Below, one piece after another: positions 1 to 9,096 of a DNA stretch of 64,000 nt. The notes under the pieces are model-generated. The model was given only the letters and a program-made list of their open reading frames with translations. It did no database searches and was not told the origin of the DNA. The position numbers and the translations under genes were made by a program. This DNA comes from Mesorhizobium sp. M1D.F.Ca.ET.043.01.1.1 (GTDB taxonomy: Bacteria; Pseudomonadota; Alphaproteobacteria; Rhizobiales; Rhizobiaceae), in the NCBI RefSeq assembly GCF_003952385.1, contig NZ_CP034444.1, positions 6,833,001 to 6,897,000 of the forward strand, in the 5' to 3' direction. Numbering within the stretch: position 1 is the first letter of the stretch; the number at the start of each line of letters is the position of its first letter.

Positions 1-455
1 GCCTCGATGCCGAAGAAGGCCTGGTCGCCGAGCTCTCCGCTGATCCAGCGCAGCCGCGTGCACAGGAGTTCGATCATGGCGCGCGCCAGCGGTGGATTTT
101 TTTCAATTCGATCAAAGAGTTGCGTCCGGCTGAGCGAAACCAGCTCGCATGCGGTGAGGCAGATGGCGGTCGCCGTGCGCGGGCGTCCGTCCAAGGCGCC
201 GATCTCGCCGACGAGGCTGCGCGACAGCTCGATGTTGGCCACCAGCTTCTGTCCGCCCGGTGAATAGAGCGAAATTTCGACCGTGCCGCTCATCACGCCG
301 TAGATGCGGTCGGACGTGTCCTCCTGGACGAACAGGTGCTGACCGGCGGCATAGCGTTCGACCTTGCAGCCGCTGAATAGCAGATCGAACTGACGCGGAT
401 CGATCCGCGCCAGACGCGGCAGGCCGCTCCTGTCGTCTGCGCCGGCTGTGGACAT
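1..455 (-). CDS. Crp/Fnr-like regulator with cNMP-binding domain (partial, C-terminus outside window)
   Basis: The 151 visible residues form a cyclic-nucleotide-binding beta-roll: a FSGCKVERYAAGQHLFVQED strand-turn, then GVMSGTVEISLYSPGG and GEIGALDGRPRTAT, the usual phosphate-binding-cassette region with a Gly-Glu and an Arg. The family senses cAMP, cGMP or another small ligand and normally carries a C-terminal helix-turn-helix, which would lie beyond position 1. The ATG at 455 is chosen because AGAGGCGG lies about ten bases upstream. The gene is divergent from the protease operon at 1057, so it may control that operon, which is inference. Whether the C-terminus is a DNA-binding or another effector domain cannot be seen. 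Confidence 0.8.
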   Translation of the reverse strand, partial: MSTAGADDRSGLPRLARIDPRQFDLLFSGCKVERYAAGQHLFVQEDTSDRIYGVMSGTVEISLYSPGGQKLVANIELSRSLVGEIGALDGRPRTATAICLTACELVSLSRTQLFDRIEKNPPLARAMIELLCTRLRWISGELGDQAFFGIE

Positions 456-1056
456 GGTGCGATTCCGCCTCTCGTTGAGCGGAAATTGTATGACAAGTGC
501 GTGCTCGATCAAGGCCTGGTCTCCTTTCGTGGCGATTACGGCAACACACGACGGCCTTGGAGATCGAGCGCCAGACGTGCGCTGCCGGCATGGAATTTAG
601 CCGGCAACTTCCCTTGCAACGGGAATCGGAGCGCGCTGGCGGACGCGAACCGATCTGCGAAACGCCGTCCGCGCGCGTGGCGGGAGGTGACCGACGCGCG
701 CGAACAGCAAATCTGAAAATGGCTAGGTGATCGAAATTCCCTGCCGAGGACCGACCCATTTCCAGGTCCGGAAGCCATACGAGCCCGTGCATTTGAAGCA
801 GAAGCCAGTGCCACCCGGTGCGATATCTGTGCGTGAAGTGCGCCCGGCGTATGTGAAGGCGATCACAGAAGCGCTTGTCGGCCGGCGCGATTGTCATTTG
901 GCGAATGTATGTTTCAGGCAACAAGAAGATGATGCCGAAACACAACCGACATGATTGCCTAGTTGGCAAATAGATCGATCGAATCATGGTTTGAAAACTT
1001 GGCTTGACTGGAATTGACAGCCGACGCCATGGTTCCATTTGCGGGGAGGGGGTGCG
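456..1056. other. 601-bp divergent intergenic region
   Basis: This long gap separates the cNMP-binding regulator from the double-protease operon. No convincing gene is seen. A 75-codon GTG-initiated frame at 727-954 reads like protein in places but has no ribosome-binding site. Control elements for both divergent genes should lie here, but I could not identify a clear -35/-10 pair. Confidence 0.5.
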
Positions 1057-4000
1057 ATGGCGGCAAAGGGGCTCCTGGTCAAGGTTCGCGGCGATGGCGC
1101 CGGGCTTTCGGCGCAAGGCCGGTCGCTGGGCATCGGGGGCATCCAGGCCGAACCGATCCTGACTCTGCCGCCTGACTACGGAGCAAACCTCGGCGCTGCG
1201 GAGGGGCGTGGAGCGACCTGGCTACGTGTTTCCACCACGGCGACAAGCTCGGACAATCCCTGGGACGATGCTCATAAATTCGTGTCCCGCGGCGGAGGTC
1301 TCGCAGCGGCTGGCGCTGAAGTGCTGGCGGTTGAGCCCGATATCGATCAGCCATGGCCCTACAAGAACGGCAGCGGCGACCGTGGCATGGCGGCGAGCGC
1401 CAGCCCTGCCTGCACCTTCGACGATCAGGACTCTCGCGGCGGCCAGGCGGTTGTCGGGGACGGCGTCGCCTGGAACGCCGGGCCGAATTTCAGCCAATTC
1501 GCGGCCGCCCGCGCCAGAGTAGGCGCCAAGCAGACCAACATCACCATCGCTCATCTCGATACCGGCTTCGATCCTGGCCACTGCACCTTGCCGGTCGGAC
1601 TTCTCGCGACCAAGCAGCGTAATTTCGTCGACGACGGCACCGGGCCGAACAATGCGACCGATCATGCGCCCGCGGGTACCCTCACCAGCAATCGCGGCCA
1701 CGGCACCGGCACGCTCAGCCTGCTTGCCGGCAACAAGCTCGACGGCACGTCGCCGAATTGGCCGGGCTTCACCGATTTCGTCGGCGGATCTCCGCTGGCA
1801 AAGATCCTGCCGGTGCGCATCGCCAACTGGGTGGTGCGCCTGACCACTGGTACCATGGTGCAAGGCATCGACTATGCGCGCCAACAGGGTGCACAGGTGC
1901 TGTCGATGAGCATGGGCGGCCTCACCTCGCAAGCGCTGGTGGATGCCGTCAACCTCGCTTATGACCAAGGCCTGGTCATGGTGACCGCAGCCGGCAACAA
2001 CGTTACCGTCACGCCGCGCAGCATCGTCTATCCCGCTCGGTATAACCGCGTGCTGGCCGCATGCGGCGTGATGGGCGACGGCCGCGCCTATTCCGGCCTC
2101 GACCTCGGCACCATGCAGGGCAATTACGGGCCACCGTCGAAGATGAAAACGGCGCTCGGCGCCTACACGCCCAACGTGCCCTGGGCGGAGATCCACTGCG
2201 CCAAGGTTGTCGACATGGATGGCAACGGCACGTCGGCTGCAACGCCGCAAATCGCGGCAGCCGCTGCGCTTTGGCTGGCCGAGCACTGGGACGTCGTGAA
2301 GACGTATTCGCAGCCCTGGATGCGCATCGAAGCCGTGCGCTTCGCACTGTTTTCAGCGGCGCTGAAGTCGACCGCGGCGATGGGCAAGGCCGAGACGGCC
2401 GAAAAGATCGGCCAGGGCGTGCTAAGGGCGGATGCGGCGCTCGCCGTCATGCCGCGACCGGAGAACAAGCTCACGAAATTGCCGCCGGCAAAATATTCGT
2501 GGGACTGGCTCGATTTCATCACAGGAAGCAATTCGCTGGCGCCGGTGGCGCCCCAGCAACGCAAGATGCTGGCGCTCGAACTGACCCAGATGGCGCAGCT
2601 CTATCCATCGGTCGACCTGGCGATCGCCGACCCGGACGCAGATCCGAAGGCGATCTCGGCTGCAGCGCGCAATCGCTATCTGGAAGCCGCACTGGACGAG
2701 GGCAATCCGTCGAAGCCGCTCAGATCCTTTCTCGAGGGCGTCCTGGCGAGGCTTGGTGCCAAAGCTGCAGCCGCGGCCACGCCGCCAAAGGCGACGGCGG
2801 TGCCCATCAAGCGCAAGCCGCCGCATCCGCTGCCGCCGCCAAACCGGCAGTTGCGCATCTACGCGCTGGATCCCTCCATCGCCAAGCAGCTCGATTCGGT
2901 ATCCGTGTTTCAGGCGACCATTTCGGTGCCTTGGGACGATGATCCCTCAAGCGGTCGTGCGTTGCTGCCCGGCCCGATAGGCGAGTATCTGGAAGTCGTC
3001 GACATCGATCCTGCGTCCAACCGGGTCTATGACCCGGTCGATCTCAATGACAAGACCTTGCTCGCCCAGGACGGATTGCCACCTTCGGAAGGCAATCCGA
3101 AATTCCACCAACAGATGGTCTACGCCGTCGCGATGACCACCATTGGCCATTTCGAGCGCGCCTTGGGGCGTCGCGCGCTTTGGGCCCCGCACTATGCCGG
3201 CGGCGACGGCCGCAGTCGCGGGATGGAGGTGAAGGCGCTCGAGGTGCCACGGCTGCGCATCTATCCTCATGCGCTGCGCGCCGGCAACGCCTACTACAGT
3301 CCAGACAAGAAGGCTTTGCTGTTCGGCTATTTCCCGGCCGAGAGCAAGGACGGCGATGTCACCACACCGGGCACGACCGTCTTCTCATGCCTGTCGAGCG
3401 ACATCATCGCCCATGAGATGTCGCATGCGCTGCTCGACGGGCTGCACCGGCATTTCGAGGAAGCCTCCAACCCGGACGTGCCGGCGTTTCATGAGGCCTT
3501 CGCCGACATCGTGGCCCTGTTTCAGCACTTCACCCTCAGGGAACTGGTCAGTTTCGGGATCGCCAGAGGAGGGGGCAAGATTTCAGCCGAGACGCTGCTG
3601 TCCGGCATCGCGGCGCAGTTCGGTGAAGGCAGCGGCCGCGCTGGCCCGCTGCGCGATTACGTCAAAGACCCCTTCGACTATGCCAAGACCTTCGAGCCGC
3701 ACGATCGGGGCTCGATCCTCGTCTTTGCCGTCTATCAGGCGTTTCTGGCGATCGTCGACCGCCGCACGAGCGACCTGATAAAGCTGGCTACCGGCGGAAC
3801 AGGCGTGCTGCCGGCGAGCAGCCTGCATCCCAGCCTGGTCGAACGCCTCACGGACGAGGTTGCCAAGATCGCCGAGCAGATGCTGGGAATGTGTATTCGC
3901 GCTCTCGACTATTGCCCAGCGGTCGACATCACCTTCGGCGAATATCTGCGGGCCCTGATCACGGCCGATATCGACGCCTTTCCCGACGATCCGCTCCACT

Positions 4001-4716
4001 ATCGCCTGGCGTTCATGGAATCCTTCCGCAAGCGCAAGCTTCTGCCGCGCGATGTGCGCACGGTGTCGGAAGAGACGCTTGCCTGGAACGCGCCGGAGGA
4101 AGCCAAGCCGAGCTGGCTGCGCGCCGCCATATCCAAGATAGACCTTGGCTGGAACCAGAAACTCAAGCGCTCGGATATCTTTACCCTCAACGAAAAGAAC
4201 CGCCGCGCGCTGTGGCGGGATATGCACCGCGCCTTTGCGGCAAATCCCGACGATTACAAACAGTTCGGGCTGCTGCCCGATCTGCCACGCTACAACAAGA
4301 ACGGCGGCGTGCAGCACAGGGTGGCCAAGGGCGAGACGACTTTCGACATCCCCAGCGTGCGGCCGACCCGCCGGATCGAGCAGGACGGCTCGTTCCGCAC
4401 CGAGATCATCGCTGTCATACAGCAGCGTGTTCCGATTGGTCTTGACGGGACGCCGAAGCTGGATGGCGTGAAGCCTGGCGAAGACTTTGTCTGGTTCCGC
4501 GGCGGCGCGACGATCATCATCGATCCCCGCCAGGGTCAGGAAGAGATCCGTTATTCGATCATCAAGAACAGCGGCAGCCGAGAAAGGCAAAAGCGCCAAG
4601 CCGAAACAGCGACCGCGAACTACTTGTCGCCGCTGCGGGCGCTCTATTTCGGCAAGGGCGTTTCAGAGCCTTTCGCCATGCTGCATGCCAGCGAGGGGGA
4701 CGACGACCATGCCTAG
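1057..4716 (+). CDS. Double protease: subtilisin-like (S8) domain fused to thermolysin-like (HExxH) domain
   Basis: This 1219-residue protein seems to carry two proteases. Residues ~1-110 are an uncharacterised N-terminal domain. Residues ~150-440 are a subtilase with a visible triad: Asp168 in AHLDTGFD, His215 in NRGHGTGT and Ser393 in GNGTSAATP. A Pro/Ala-rich linker lies near 569-598. Residues ~600-1000 form a gluzincin-type metalloprotease with H786-E-M-S-H790 and the third zinc ligand Glu813 in FHEAFAD. The C-terminal ~200 residues are unrecognised. No signal peptide or membrane segment is seen, so a cytoplasmic location is inferred. ATG 1057 is preferred over TTG 1039 because GGGGAGGGGG lies just upstream. 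The gene overlaps the next by 8 bases, so the two are translationally coupled. Residue numbers come from the ATG at 1057. Confidence 0.85.
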   Translation: MAAKGLLVKVRGDGAGLSAQGRSLGIGGIQAEPILTLPPDYGANLGAAEGRGATWLRVSTTATSSDNPWDDAHKFVSRGGGLAAAGAEVLAVEPDIDQPWPYKNGSGDRGMAASASPACTFDDQDSRGGQAVVGDGVAWNAGPNFSQFAAARARVGAKQTNITIAHLDTGFDPGHCTLPVGLLATKQRNFVDDGTGPNNATDHAPAGTLTSNRGHGTGTLSLLAGNKLDGTSPNWPGFTDFVGGSPLAKILPVRIANWVVRLTTGTMVQGIDYARQQGAQVLSMSMGGLTSQALVDAVNLAYDQGLVMVTAAGNNVTVTPRSIVYPARYNRVLAACGVMGDGRAYSGLDLGTMQGNYGPPSKMKTALGAYTPNVPWAEIHCAKVVDMDGNGTSAATPQIAAAAALWLAEHWDVVKTYSQPWMRIEAVRFALFSAALKSTAAMGKAETAEKIGQGVLRADAALAVMPRPENKLTKLPPAKYSWDWLDFITGSNSLAPVAPQQRKMLALELTQMAQLYPSVDLAIADPDADPKAISAAARNRYLEAALDEGNPSKPLRSFLEGVLARLGAKAAAAATPPKATAVPIKRKPPHPLPPPNRQLRIYALDPSIAKQLDSVSVFQATISVPWDDDPSSGRALLPGPIGEYLEVVDIDPASNRVYDPVDLNDKTLLAQDGLPPSEGNPKFHQQMVYAVAMTTIGHFERALGRRALWAPHYAGGDGRSRGMEVKALEVPRLRIYPHALRAGNAYYSPDKKALLFGYFPAESKDGDVTTPGTTVFSCLSSDIIAHEMSHALLDGLHRHFEEASNPDVPAFHEAFADIVALFQHFTLRELVSFGIARGGGKISAETLLSGIAAQFGEGSGRAGPLRDYVKDPFDYAKTFEPHDRGSILVFAVYQAFLAIVDRRTSDLIKLATGGTGVLPASSLHPSLVERLTDEVAKIAEQMLGMCIRALDYCPAVDITFGEYLRALITADIDAFPDDPLHYRLAFMESFRKRKLLPRDVRTVSEETLAWNAPEEAKPSWLRAAISKIDLGWNQKLKRSDIFTLNEKNRRALWRDMHRAFAANPDDYKQFGLLPDLPRYNKNGGVQHRVAKGETTFDIPSVRPTRRIEQDGSFRTEIIAVIQQRVPIGLDGTPKLDGVKPGEDFVWFRGGATIIIDPRQGQEEIRYSIIKNSGSRERQKRQAETATANYLSPLRALYFGKGVSEPFAMLHASEGDDDHA

Positions 4717-6226
4717 GAAGCCGGCGCGTCGCGCAACGTCGAGGACAGCGGCCAACTCCGCGGCGGGTCGCGCCATGACTGTGCGGCATTATTGCCAGGG
4801 CATCGGCGATTGCCATCTGCTGACCGTGCCAAAGCCGGACGGTTCACTTTTCCGCATCCTCATCGATTGCGGTATCCATGTGTCCATCAAGGGCGGCTCG
4901 AAGCTGATCGCTGACATTGTCGCCGATATCAGAACCGAGACGAAGGGCGAGATCGACGTTCTCGTCGTCACCCACGAGCATTGGGACCACGTATCGGGCT
5001 TCCTGACCTCCAACGATCTGTTCAAGGGCTTCAGGATCAAGGAAGTCTGGATGGCATGGACCGAGAACGGCGCCGATCCGGAAGCCGCCGAGATCGACAA
5101 GTTCAAGGCCAGCGCGCTGACCGCATTGCAGAGCGCAAGCCGGAAGCTGGACGCAGAGCGCGCGCTCACTCCCCATGTGGCAACCGTTCGTTACGGTCTG
5201 CAGTCCGTCCTCAGTTTCCAGTTCGGCGCCGCCGGCGAAAGAGTGCGCGCCGCGCGCGATGCGGCGGCCAAGCTTTCAACCAGGCAGCCCTGCTACTTCG
5301 AACCGGGCGGACCGCTGCCCCAGGTTCCCGATTTGCCCAATCTCAAAATCTACGTGCTCGGTCCGCCGCGCGACAAGGCGGCGCTTCGGCTCGAGGAAAA
5401 GGCCGGCGAAATGTATCCGCTCTCCTCAGGAGGGCCAAGCGCGCGCGCGCTCGCCGCCGGGCTTGCGGTGAACGAGAGCCCTGATGGAACCTATGTGGAC
5501 GAGCTCAGCCCATTCGAGCGCAATATCGGCACCGAGCTTTCGGCGGCGTTGAACGGCTACAAGGGAGACGACGGGGCGTTCGACATCGGCGCCTTTGTCC
5601 GCGATCATTACGCCGGGCCTGTTGCCAACGCCACGCCCACGGAGGGCCTCGACCAGTCCTGGCGCCGCATCGACGCCGACTGGATGGGAATTGCTGCCGA
5701 CCTCGCGCTGCAGCTCGATCGTGGCGTCAACAACACCAGCCTGGTGCTCGCCTTTGAATTCATTGACACCGGCCACGTCATCCTGTTCCCCGGCGACGCC
5801 CAGATCGGCAATTGGCTGAGCTGGAAGGATCTGAAATTCCAGGTGGGTGAAAAGACCGTCACGGCAGCGGACTTGATGGCGCGCACGGTGTACCTGAAGG
5901 TTGCCCATCACGGCAGCCAGAACGCCACACCGCAAAAACAGGGCTTGGAGCTGATGACCAGCACCGACCTTTCGGCCTTCATTCCCACCAGCAGGATCGA
6001 CGCTCAAAACGTTCATTGGGGCGCCATGCCTTACGATCCGATCCTGAGCGCGCTCATGGCGAAGACCAGCGGTCGCGTCATCCGCGCTGACGATCCCTGG
6101 CTGGCGAAAGCGAATGGGAAGCCAGCCTTCGCTTCGCCATCGGGCTCGATCCTGGCGGTGCGCAGCGCGCCGCGCGATCCTGCCCGGGGGCCGGGTGGGC
6201 TGTGGGTCGAGGTGGATCTGGTTTAG
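4709..6226 (+). CDS. ComEC/Rec2-type metallo-beta-lactamase-fold hydrolase
   Basis: The 505-residue protein has the metal-binding motif VVTHEHWDHVSGF (H89, H91, D93, H94). The later ligands are in FPGDAQIGNW and VAHHGSQN. This matches the ComEC/Rec2-like branch of the MBL fold, which includes nucleases and other phosphoesterases, but the membrane channel of true ComEC is absent. The ATG at 4709 sits inside the last codons of the double-protease gene, with GAGGGGGA eight bases upstream, so the two are co-expressed. The first ~22 residues are basic and low in complexity. Function is unknown. The pairing suggests the hydrolase and the protease act in one pathway (inference). Confidence 0.85.
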   Translation: MPRKPARRATSRTAANSAAGRAMTVRHYCQGIGDCHLLTVPKPDGSLFRILIDCGIHVSIKGGSKLIADIVADIRTETKGEIDVLVVTHEHWDHVSGFLTSNDLFKGFRIKEVWMAWTENGADPEAAEIDKFKASALTALQSASRKLDAERALTPHVATVRYGLQSVLSFQFGAAGERVRAARDAAAKLSTRQPCYFEPGGPLPQVPDLPNLKIYVLGPPRDKAALRLEEKAGEMYPLSSGGPSARALAAGLAVNESPDGTYVDELSPFERNIGTELSAALNGYKGDDGAFDIGAFVRDHYAGPVANATPTEGLDQSWRRIDADWMGIAADLALQLDRGVNNTSLVLAFEFIDTGHVILFPGDAQIGNWLSWKDLKFQVGEKTVTAADLMARTVYLKVAHHGSQNATPQKQGLELMTSTDLSAFIPTSRIDAQNVHWGAMPYDPILSALMAKTSGRVIRADDPWLAKANGKPAFASPSGSILAVRSAPRDPARGPGGLWVEVDLV

Positions 6227-6327
6227 AAACGCCGGGCCTCGCTGCGCACCAAAAACCGTGTTGTTTGGTATGTGCTTCAGGGCCGATTGCGAAAAATCGA
6301 AAACCGCTCTATGGAGCGAGGGGCTGA

Positions 6328-6537
6328 ATGAGGGCGGCCATTCAACACATTGCACAAGGTCGCTCCATGCCCGACGAATTCTCGCGCATCATCGCTTTCC
6401 TTGCCGTGGTCATGGCCCTGCTGTTCGCAGGGATTCATTTCCATCACGGCAACATCCTGGCCACGCTCTATTTCATGACCGGCGCCATCCTGGTGACTAC
6501 GGTGACGCATTTGAGCGTGCGCAGAGGGCTGATCTGA
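6328..6537 (+). CDS. Small hydrophobic protein, probably membrane-bound
   Basis: A 69-codon frame whose last 56 residues contain two hydrophobic stretches (IIAFLAVVMALLFAGIHF and TLYFMTGAILVTTVTHL) separated by a short polar loop, as expected for a two-span inner-membrane protein. ATG 6328 has GAGGGG four bases upstream. ATG 6367 is an alternative that would start right before the first hydrophobic segment. It stands alone between the MBL gene and tRNA-Val. I recognise no family. Confidence 0.55.
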   Translation: MRAAIQHIAQGRSMPDEFSRIIAFLAVVMALLFAGIHFHHGNILATLYFMTGAILVTTVTHLSVRRGLI

Positions 6538-6623
6538 GCACCACGTCTGGTGCCACCCGCCTGTTGGCAAAGATCTTCAAGGGATTTCGTCGCGGCCAGA
6601 TCATCCAACTTCAGAAGGTTGGA

Positions 6624-6698
6624 TGGTGGGCGATGCAGGGATTGAACCTGCGACCCCACCCGTGTGAAGGGTGTGCTCTCCCGCTGAGCTAATCGCCC
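6624..6698 (-). tRNA. tRNA-Val (anticodon CAC)
   Basis: The minus strand folds as a full cloverleaf of 75 nt: acceptor GGGCGAT/ATCGCCC, D stem GCTC/GAGC, anticodon stem CACCC/GGGTG with loop TTCACAC (anticodon CAC at 6664-6666), and T arm GCAGG-TTCAATC-CCTGC. The 3' CCA is encoded. It reads GUG valine codons. Confidence 0.95.
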
Positions 6699-6825
6699 GC
6701 CTGTGGCCCGAAGGCCGTAGCGAGCCGCGATATAAGGGAGGCGGGTGCGCTAAGTCAAGGCGATGTGCTGACGATCTGCCGCGGTTTGTTTTGTGATTTC
6801 CTGCGGGCTCGATCCGGCCCGCAGT

Positions 6826-7506
6826 TCAGCGCGCCGCCGCGATCAATCGTTCTGCCAGTTCCGGCGTCAGCGCATCGAAATGAGAGATCACCAGCGTCGG
6901 CTCGAACTCGCGCACATGGCGGTCGGTATAACCGAAATCGACGGCAACCACCGGGATGCCGGCGGCCTTCGCCGTGTCGATGTCGGTTTGCGAATCGCCG
7001 ACCATCACGGCGCTGTGCGGGTCGCCGCCGGCCAGCCTGATCGTCTCGGTCAGATGGCGCGGGTCGGGCTTGCGGAAGGCGAAGGTGTCCTGGCCGCAGA
7101 TCGCCGCGAAGTATTTATCCAGGCCGAGCGCGCCGATCAGCGCCACCGAATTCGCTTCGTATTTGTTGGTGCAGACCGCCATCAGGTAGCCGGCGGCCTG
7201 GAAGCGGTCGAGCGCCGCGACGACGCCGGGATAGGGGCTCGACTTGCCCGGAATGTTGATCGTGTAATGGTCGAGGAAGAGTTTCAGCAGCCGGTCATGC
7301 TCTTCCGCCATCAGCGCCTTGTTCTGCGCCGCATGCGCGCGTTCGATCATGACGCGGCCGCCATGGCCGACGAAGCGCCTGAAGCCGGCTTCGTCGACCG
7401 CGGCAAGTTCGCCGGCCGCCAGGCTGTGATTGAGGCTGTCGAGCAGGTCCGGCGCGGTGTCGATGAGCGTCCCGTCGAGGTCGAACACGATGATCGGTCG
7501 AGTCAT
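6826..7506 (-). CDS. gph: HAD-family phosphoglycolate phosphatase
   Basis: The 226-residue product begins with the HAD nucleophile motif IVFDLDGTLIDTAPD, has a Ser/Thr motif II in AVCTNKYEA, and motif III/IV in GDSQTDIDTAKAAG. This is the layout of phosphoglycolate phosphatase, which removes 2-phosphoglycolate formed during DNA repair or oxygenation reactions. ATG 7506 is preferred over an upstream start at 7545 because it begins directly at the Rossmann strand and has AGGA six bases upstream. Other HAD phosphatases of this length cannot be excluded on sequence alone. It is divergent from rpiA. Confidence 0.85.
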   Translation of the reverse strand: MTRPIIVFDLDGTLIDTAPDLLDSLNHSLAAGELAAVDEAGFRRFVGHGGRVMIERAHAAQNKALMAEEHDRLLKLFLDHYTINIPGKSSPYPGVVAALDRFQAAGYLMAVCTNKYEANSVALIGALGLDKYFAAICGQDTFAFRKPDPRHLTETIRLAGGDPHSAVMVGDSQTDIDTAKAAGIPVVAVDFGYTDRHVREFEPTLVISHFDALTPELAERLIAAAR

Positions 7507-7658
7507 GGCAGTCCTGCAGCGATTGAAGTGCCGCAGCCGATACAAGCTGCGCGGCGGTCAAGCAAGCAGCCTCTATCGGTCCACAGGCAGAGCCTTTGAC
7601 GGGGCAGGCAAAAATGCTAGGAGGCGCGCGAAACCAGCGAAATCGGAACAACATCGGC

Positions 7659-8390
7659 ATGGATGCAAGACAGTTGAAGGTCGAGGCCGCGCGTGCGGCG
7701 CTCGGCCATGTCAGCAGCGGCATGCGGCTCGGCATCGGCACAGGCACCACCGCCGACGAGTTCGTCCGGCTGCTGGCCGAGAAAGTCGCGACCGGGCTTG
7801 CCGTCATCGGCGTGCCCACATCCGAGCGCACCGCGGCACTCTGCCGCGAGCTTGGCGTGCCGCTGTCGACGCTTGAAGAAACGCCCGAGCTCGACCTCAC
7901 CATCGACGGCGCCGACGAGATCGACCCGGCGCTGACGTTGATCAAGGGCGGCGGCGGCGCGCTCCTGCGCGAAAAGATCGTCGCCGCGGCTTCCCAGCGC
8001 ATGATCGTCATTGCCGACCAGTCCAAGATGGTCGAGACCCTCGGCCGTTTCCCGCTGCCGATCGAGGTCAACAGGTTCGGCCTGCGCGCCACCGAGATCG
8101 CGGTCGGGGCGGCTGCGGCAAGCCTTGGCCTGGCCGGCCCGGTGACATTGAGGATGACGGGGGGCCAGCCATTTGTTACAGACGGCGGCCACTTTATCCT
8201 CGATGCATCTTTTGGCCGCATTCCGGATACAAGAGCGCTTTCGAATGCTCTCTTCGCCATTCCCGGCGTTGTCGAGCACGGTCTATTCATCGGGCTGGCG
8301 TCAACGGCCATCATCGCCGGCGGCGACGGCATCCAAACCGTCCATGCCGCCCGAAAACCAGGGAGTTCTATCGACCATGATGTTGCATAA
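7659..8390 (+). CDS. rpiA: Ribose-5-phosphate isomerase A
   Basis: The enzyme interconverts ribose-5-phosphate and ribulose-5-phosphate in the pentose phosphate pathway. The 243-residue frame shows the family hallmarks: [11 protein letters not shown] near the N-terminus, [10 protein letters not shown] with the catalytic Asp pair, and [15 protein letters not shown] 7659 ([11 protein letters not shown]) gives the standard RpiA N-terminus. The in-frame start at 7596 would add an unconserved 21-residue tail. The last 14 bases overlap the following DUF2059 gene. Confidence 0.93.
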   Translation: MDARQLKVEAARAALGHVSSGMRLGIGTGTTADEFVRLLAEKVATGLAVIGVPTSERTAALCRELGVPLSTLEETPELDLTIDGADEIDPALTLIKGGGGALLREKIVAAASQRMIVIADQSKMVETLGRFPLPIEVNRFGLRATEIAVGAAAASLGLAGPVTLRMTGGQPFVTDGGHFILDASFGRIPDTRALSNALFAIPGVVEHGLFIGLASTAIIAGGDGIQTVHAARKPGSSIDHDVA

Positions 8391-8976
8391 ACGGATTCGC
8401 CGCCTTTCGACGCTTCTGGCGGCCTCAGCCGTCCTTGCGCTGTCCTCGCCGGCGTTTTCGCAGGATATCAGCGAATCGCATCTCAAGGCCGCGCGGGCCG
8501 CAGTCGCGGCTATTCATGCCACGGACCCGTTCGACAACATCCTGCCGCAGGCCGCGGCCGCGCTCGAGAACCAGCTGATCCAGAAGAACCCCGACATGCA
8601 GGAGCTGATCGGCAAGACCGTCACCGAGAAGGCGCTCGGCCTCGCGTCGCGGCGCGCCGATCTCGAGAAGGAGGCGGCGCTGGCCTACGCCAAGGTGTTT
8701 TCCGAGAAGGACCTCAACGATATCGCCACCTTCTACAACTCCGATGCCGGCAAGAAGCTGCTCGACAGCGGCCCGACGGTCACGCGCGACCTGGTGAAGG
8801 CAGCCGACATCTGGCAGAACGGCGTCGCCCGTGATCTCGCCCAGCAGGTCGGCGAGACACTCGCCGCCGCCGCCAAGGCCGCAGCTCCGGCCAAGCCCGC
8901 GCAGGATGCCACAGCGCCCGCCGACGGTTCCGCACCGGCCGATGGCTCGGCACCGGCGGATAATTCGCAGAACTGA
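8377..8976 (+). CDS. DUF2059 periplasmic protein
   Basis: The 199-residue product has a Sec signal peptide (basic start, then [17 protein letters not shown]) and a helical DUF2059 core around residues 75-150, with the typical stretch [19 protein letters not shown]. The C-terminus is an Ala/Pro-rich tail with the imperfect repeat APADGS. The function of DUF2059 is unknown. The gene starts inside the end of rpiA (ATG 8377, GGGAG 11 bases upstream) and is followed by a strong terminator, so rpiA and this gene are one transcript. Confidence 0.85.
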   Translation: MMLHKRIRRLSTLLAASAVLALSSPAFSQDISESHLKAARAAVAAIHATDPFDNILPQAAAALENQLIQKNPDMQELIGKTVTEKALGLASRRADLEKEAALAYAKVFSEKDLNDIATFYNSDAGKKLLDSGPTVTRDLVKAADIWQNGVARDLAQQVGETLAAAAKAAAPAKPAQDATAPADGSAPADGSAPADNSQN

Positions 8977-9011
8977 TCGCCAGTCTGCGCGGCGCAGCGC
9001 CGCTGGACCAT

Positions 9012-9041
9012 AAAGCCCGGGTTTCCCCGGGCTTTTCTTTT
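9012..9041 (+). terminator. Rho-independent terminator after the DUF2059 gene
   Basis: A perfect 10-bp stem (AAAGCCCGGG / CCCGGGCTTT) with a TTTC loop is followed by a T-rich tail. It ends the rpiA-DUF2059 transcript. Confidence 0.92.
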
Positions 9042-9096
9042 GACCCCTGGCAGCCTACCTCTGACGCGTCCCTCTCATCTTGCAGGAGCCTATCCG

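Noticed and set aside
727..954. 75-codon plus-strand frame with a GTG start in the 5' gap
   Set aside because: It reads partly like protein, but no ribosome-binding site or family supports it, so it is listed only as a weak possibility in the gap.
112..1116. 334-residue minus-strand frame upstream of the protease operon
   Set aside because: It overlaps the cNMP-binding gene in another frame and has no ribosome-binding site or domain similarity.
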